Shown one piece after another: positions 61,821-64,000 of a DNA stretch of 64,000 nt. Below the pieces are notes generated by a model. The model searched no databases and was not told the origin of the DNA. It saw only the letters and a program-made list of their open reading frames with translations. The DNA is taken from contig NZ_CP115541.1 of assembly GCF_031834595.1 (NCBI RefSeq), forward strand, positions 1,302,001-1,366,000. The letters are read 5' to 3'. This stretch comes from Stenotrophomonas oahuensis. GTDB lineage: Bacteria; Pseudomonadota; Gammaproteobacteria; Xanthomonadales; Xanthomonadaceae. Every line of letters starts with the position of its first letter. The first letter of the stretch is position 1. A program made the translations under genes and the position numbers.

Positions 61821-62818
61821 CCGAGCCGAACACTCCGCCGCCGCTGTCCCCGTCCGCGCCGTCCGGGCAGAACCTGGTCGAGCGCGTGGATGCCATCCGC
61901 GAAGCCGTAGGCCGTGCCTTCATTGGCCAGGCCGAAGTGCTGGACCAGATCCTGATCGCACTGCTGGCCGGTGGCCACGTGCTGATCGAGGGCGTGCCCG
62001 GGCTGGGCAAGACCCTGCTGGTGCGTGCCCTGGCGCAGGCCCTGGAGCTCGACTACGGCCGCGTGCAGTTCACCCCCGACCTGATGCCCAGCGACGTCAG
62101 CGGGCATGCGGTGTACGACCCGAAGTCGGAGAGCTTCAAGATCCGTCGCGGCCCGGTGTTCACCAACCTGCTGCTGGCCGACGAAATCAACCGCGCACCT
62201 GCCAAGACCCAGTCGGCGCTGCTGGAGGTGATGCAGGAAGGCCAGGTCACCATTGAAGGCAAGTCGTTCGCACTGACCCCGCCGTTCCTGGCGCTGGCCA
62301 CGCAGAACCCGGTCGAGCAGGAAGGTACCTATCCGCTGCCGGAAGCCCAGCTGGATCGTTTCCTGTTGAAGGTGCTGATCGACTACCCGCAGCTGGAAGA
62401 CGAAAAGCGCATGGTCGATGCGATCACCACCGGCCGCAGTGCGTCGGACTTCGACCTGTCGCAGGTGCCGCGCGTGCTCAACGCCGCCGAGGTGGTGGCG
62501 CTGCAGCAGGCCACCGCCGCGATCACGGTGGACCCGGAGGTGATCGACTACGCCGTGCGCATCGTCGCGGCCACCCGCCGTTTCCCGGGTATCGCACTCG
62601 GTGCCGGTCCGCGCGGCAGCATCGCGCTGGTGCGTGCAGCGCGCGCCCAGGCCGTGCTGTCCGGCCGCGACTTCGTTACCCCGGACGACGTGCGCGAAGT
62701 GGCCCGCCCGGCCCTGCGCCACCGCATCGCGCTGGCCCCGGAGCTGCAGATTGAAGGCCAGTCGGCCGACGATGCCTTGGCCGCGCTGCTGGCCAAGGTG
62801 GAAGCGCCGCGCAAGTGA
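61817..62818 (+). CDS. MoxR-family AAA+ ATPase
   Basis: A 333-residue ATPase. Walker A: LIEGVPGLGKTLLVRAL (about 55-71). Walker B region: LLLADEINRAPAKTQSALLEVMQEGQVTIEG. Sensor: ATQNPVEQEGTYPLPEAQLDRFLLKV. MoxR ATPases assemble or remodel partner proteins, often with DUF58 (VWA-like) proteins encoded directly after. It overlaps both neighbours. Confidence 0.95.
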   Translation: MTEPNTPPPLSPSAPSGQNLVERVDAIREAVGRAFIGQAEVLDQILIALLAGGHVLIEGVPGLGKTLLVRALAQALELDYGRVQFTPDLMPSDVSGHAVYDPKSESFKIRRGPVFTNLLLADEINRAPAKTQSALLEVMQEGQVTIEGKSFALTPPFLALATQNPVEQEGTYPLPEAQLDRFLLKVLIDYPQLEDEKRMVDAITTGRSASDFDLSQVPRVLNAAEVVALQQATAAITVDPEVIDYAVRIVAATRRFPGIALGAGPRGSIALVRAARAQAVLSGRDFVTPDDVREVARPALRHRIALAPELQIEGQSADDALAALLAKVEAPRK

Positions 62819-64000
62819 GGCCCGCGCCGCTCCTGCTGGCGTTACTGACCCTCTGGGGGCTGTTCGGCCTGGCGGTGGCGTTCGGCTTTGCGCCGACCTG
62901 GTCCTGGTGGGCCAGCGCGGGTGGCATCGCGCTGCTGGCACTGGTCGATGCGTTGCGCCTGCGTGCGCAGCCTTCGCCGACAGTGCAACGTGAGCTGCCA
63001 GAAGCGCTGGCGTTGAACGTCGAGCGCAAGGTCACTGTGCGCTTGGAATCCAGCCTGCGCCAGCGCGTGGAGCTGTTCGACCTGGTCCCGGGCGAATGGT
63101 CGCTGCAGGGCCTGCCGCGCACGCTGGCATTGAAGCCGCTGGTGGCCAGCAGCGTCGAGTATCGATTGACACCCACCGCGCGCGGCCGCTTCACTTTTGA
63201 AGGCGTGCATCTGCGCCTGCATGCGCCGTGGCGGCTGTGGCGGCAGCGCCGAATGCTGCCACCGGCACTGACGGTGCGGGTGTATCCCAACTTCGCGCCG
63301 CTGACTCGTTTCGCCTTGTTCAGTGCCGAACAGGCCTCGCGGCTGGTCGGCGCGCACCTTAAGCGCCGGCGTGGCGAAGGTACCGACTTCCACCAGATGC
63401 GCGAATACCGGCTGGGCGACAGCCTGCGCCAGATCGACTGGAAGGCGACCTCACGCGCGCGCAAGCTGATCTCGCGTGAGTACCAGGATGAGAAAAACCA
63501 GCAGCTGGTGCTGATGATCGACACCGGCCGGCGCATGATGGCCAGCGAAGGCGGTCTTTCGCACTTCGACCACGTGCTCAACGCCTCGCTGGTGGTGTCG
63601 TACCTGGCGCTGCGCCAGGGCGACGGCGTCGGCCTGTTCGCCACCGGCGGCGACAGCCGCTGGGTGGCTCCGCAGCGTGGCATGGGCGCGATTGATTCAC
63701 TGCTGCGCGCCAGCTATGACCTGCAGGCGCAGCCCGTGGCCACCGACTATCTGGCCGCCGCCACCGAACTGAGCCTGCGCCAGCGCCGGCGTTCGCTGGT
63801 GATGCTGGTCACCAACGTACGTGACGAGGACATCGAAGACCTGCTGGTGGCGGTGCGCCTGCTGCAGCGCCAGCACCTGGTGTGCGTGGCCAGCCTGCGC
63901 GAGCGCGAGCTGGACACCGCGCTGGAAGCCGAGGTGGAGACCCTGCAGGATGCCGCCCAGGCCGGTGCGATCGCGCGCTACCTGCAGCAGCGCAGCGATG
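62815..64000 (+). CDS. DUF58-domain protein, 3' end off window
   Basis: GTG at 62815 overlaps the MoxR stop (GTGA); the frame stays open to 64000, giving about 395 residues. Two N-terminal membrane helices (LLLALLTLWGLFGLAVAFGFAP, WWASAGGIALLALVDAL) are followed by a beta-rich domain and DUF58: FHQMREYRLGDSLRQIDWKATSRARKLISREYQDE, then VLMIDTGRRMMA (VWA-like MIDAS start). DUF58 proteins are MoxR partners. The last residues are missing. Confidence 0.9.
   Translation, partial: MRPAPLLLALLTLWGLFGLAVAFGFAPTWSWWASAGGIALLALVDALRLRAQPSPTVQRELPEALALNVERKVTVRLESSLRQRVELFDLVPGEWSLQGLPRTLALKPLVASSVEYRLTPTARGRFTFEGVHLRLHAPWRLWRQRRMLPPALTVRVYPNFAPLTRFALFSAEQASRLVGAHLKRRRGEGTDFHQMREYRLGDSLRQIDWKATSRARKLISREYQDEKNQQLVLMIDTGRRMMASEGGLSHFDHVLNASLVVSYLALRQGDGVGLFATGGDSRWVAPQRGMGAIDSLLRASYDLQAQPVATDYLAAATELSLRQRRRSLVMLVTNVRDEDIEDLLVAVRLLQRQHLVCVASLRERELDTALEAEVETLQDAAQAGAIARYLQQRSD

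Noticed and set aside
1..64000. CRISPR array, insertion sequence, prophage or integrase
   Set aside because: No regularly spaced repeats and no transposase, integrase or phage structural gene were recognised; the only repeats are REP palindromes and short operator repeats.

Overview
The window looks like a chromosomal piece of a high-GC gammaproteobacterium of the Xanthomonadaceae, most likely Stenotrophomonas. Support: GTAG-type REP palindromes between many genes, two large TonB-dependent receptors, an XVIPCD-tailed type IV secretion effector, an H-NS-like protein of the Xanthomonas type, and biotin, mnmG and MoxR/DUF58 gene orders common in that family. This assignment is inference from gene content; no rRNA gene is present. 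One tRNA (Arg, CCG) is seen.

Layout. 1-310: truncated Abi_2-family gene preceded by a terminator-like structured RNA. 499-2391: leftward operon of an NTF2-like protein, a GNAT acetyltransferase and a nitrilase-superfamily amidohydrolase. 2510-6178: exported PEP/pyruvate-binding protein, secreted unknown, H-NS-like protein. 6438-8411: accessory island with an Xre/MbcA-RES toxin-antitoxin pair, an RHH antitoxin-like gene with a coupled 26-aa ORF, and a tRNA-like remnant. 8412-18642: MarR regulator, CPBP protease, TonB receptor, BSP-like metalloprotease, ComM, EAL-PAS-PAS protein, HAD phosphatase, unknown. 18917-21297: PLC-like/lipase-like exported pair. 21380-24343: XVIPCD cell-wall hydrolase with two lipoproteins, a likely effector-immunity set.

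25871-30839 is the most unusual locus: an intact S-M-R operon with type I restriction-modification architecture in which every catalytic motif I could locate (methyltransferase SAM loop and NPPF, nuclease ExK, helicase Walker A, DEAH and arginine finger) is substituted. It is the best candidate for an undescribed system. AtoE, UbiA and the tRNA follow.

34382-45211 is an N-acetylgalactosamine (GalNAc) utilisation locus. A TonB receptor and a Tat-exported GH109-like enzyme face left; AgaS isomerase, ROK kinase, KbaZ/AgaZ-type protein, DeoR repressor and an MFS sugar porter face right. They share a divergent control region full of CTTTC/GAAAG half-sites. A deacetylase and the catalytic aldolase subunit are absent from the locus.

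45399-51888: orphan PrlF-like remnant, ComF, SecD-P1-like lipoprotein, then the biotin operon bioB-bioF-bioH-SDR-bioC. The rest is housekeeping or membrane genes: a DUF218 protein, a PLP dehydratase, a G/Y-rich lipoprotein, mnmG, a gamma-carbonic anhydrase, and an RDD-SpoIIM-DUF4129-DUF4350-MoxR-DUF58 operon that runs off the right edge.
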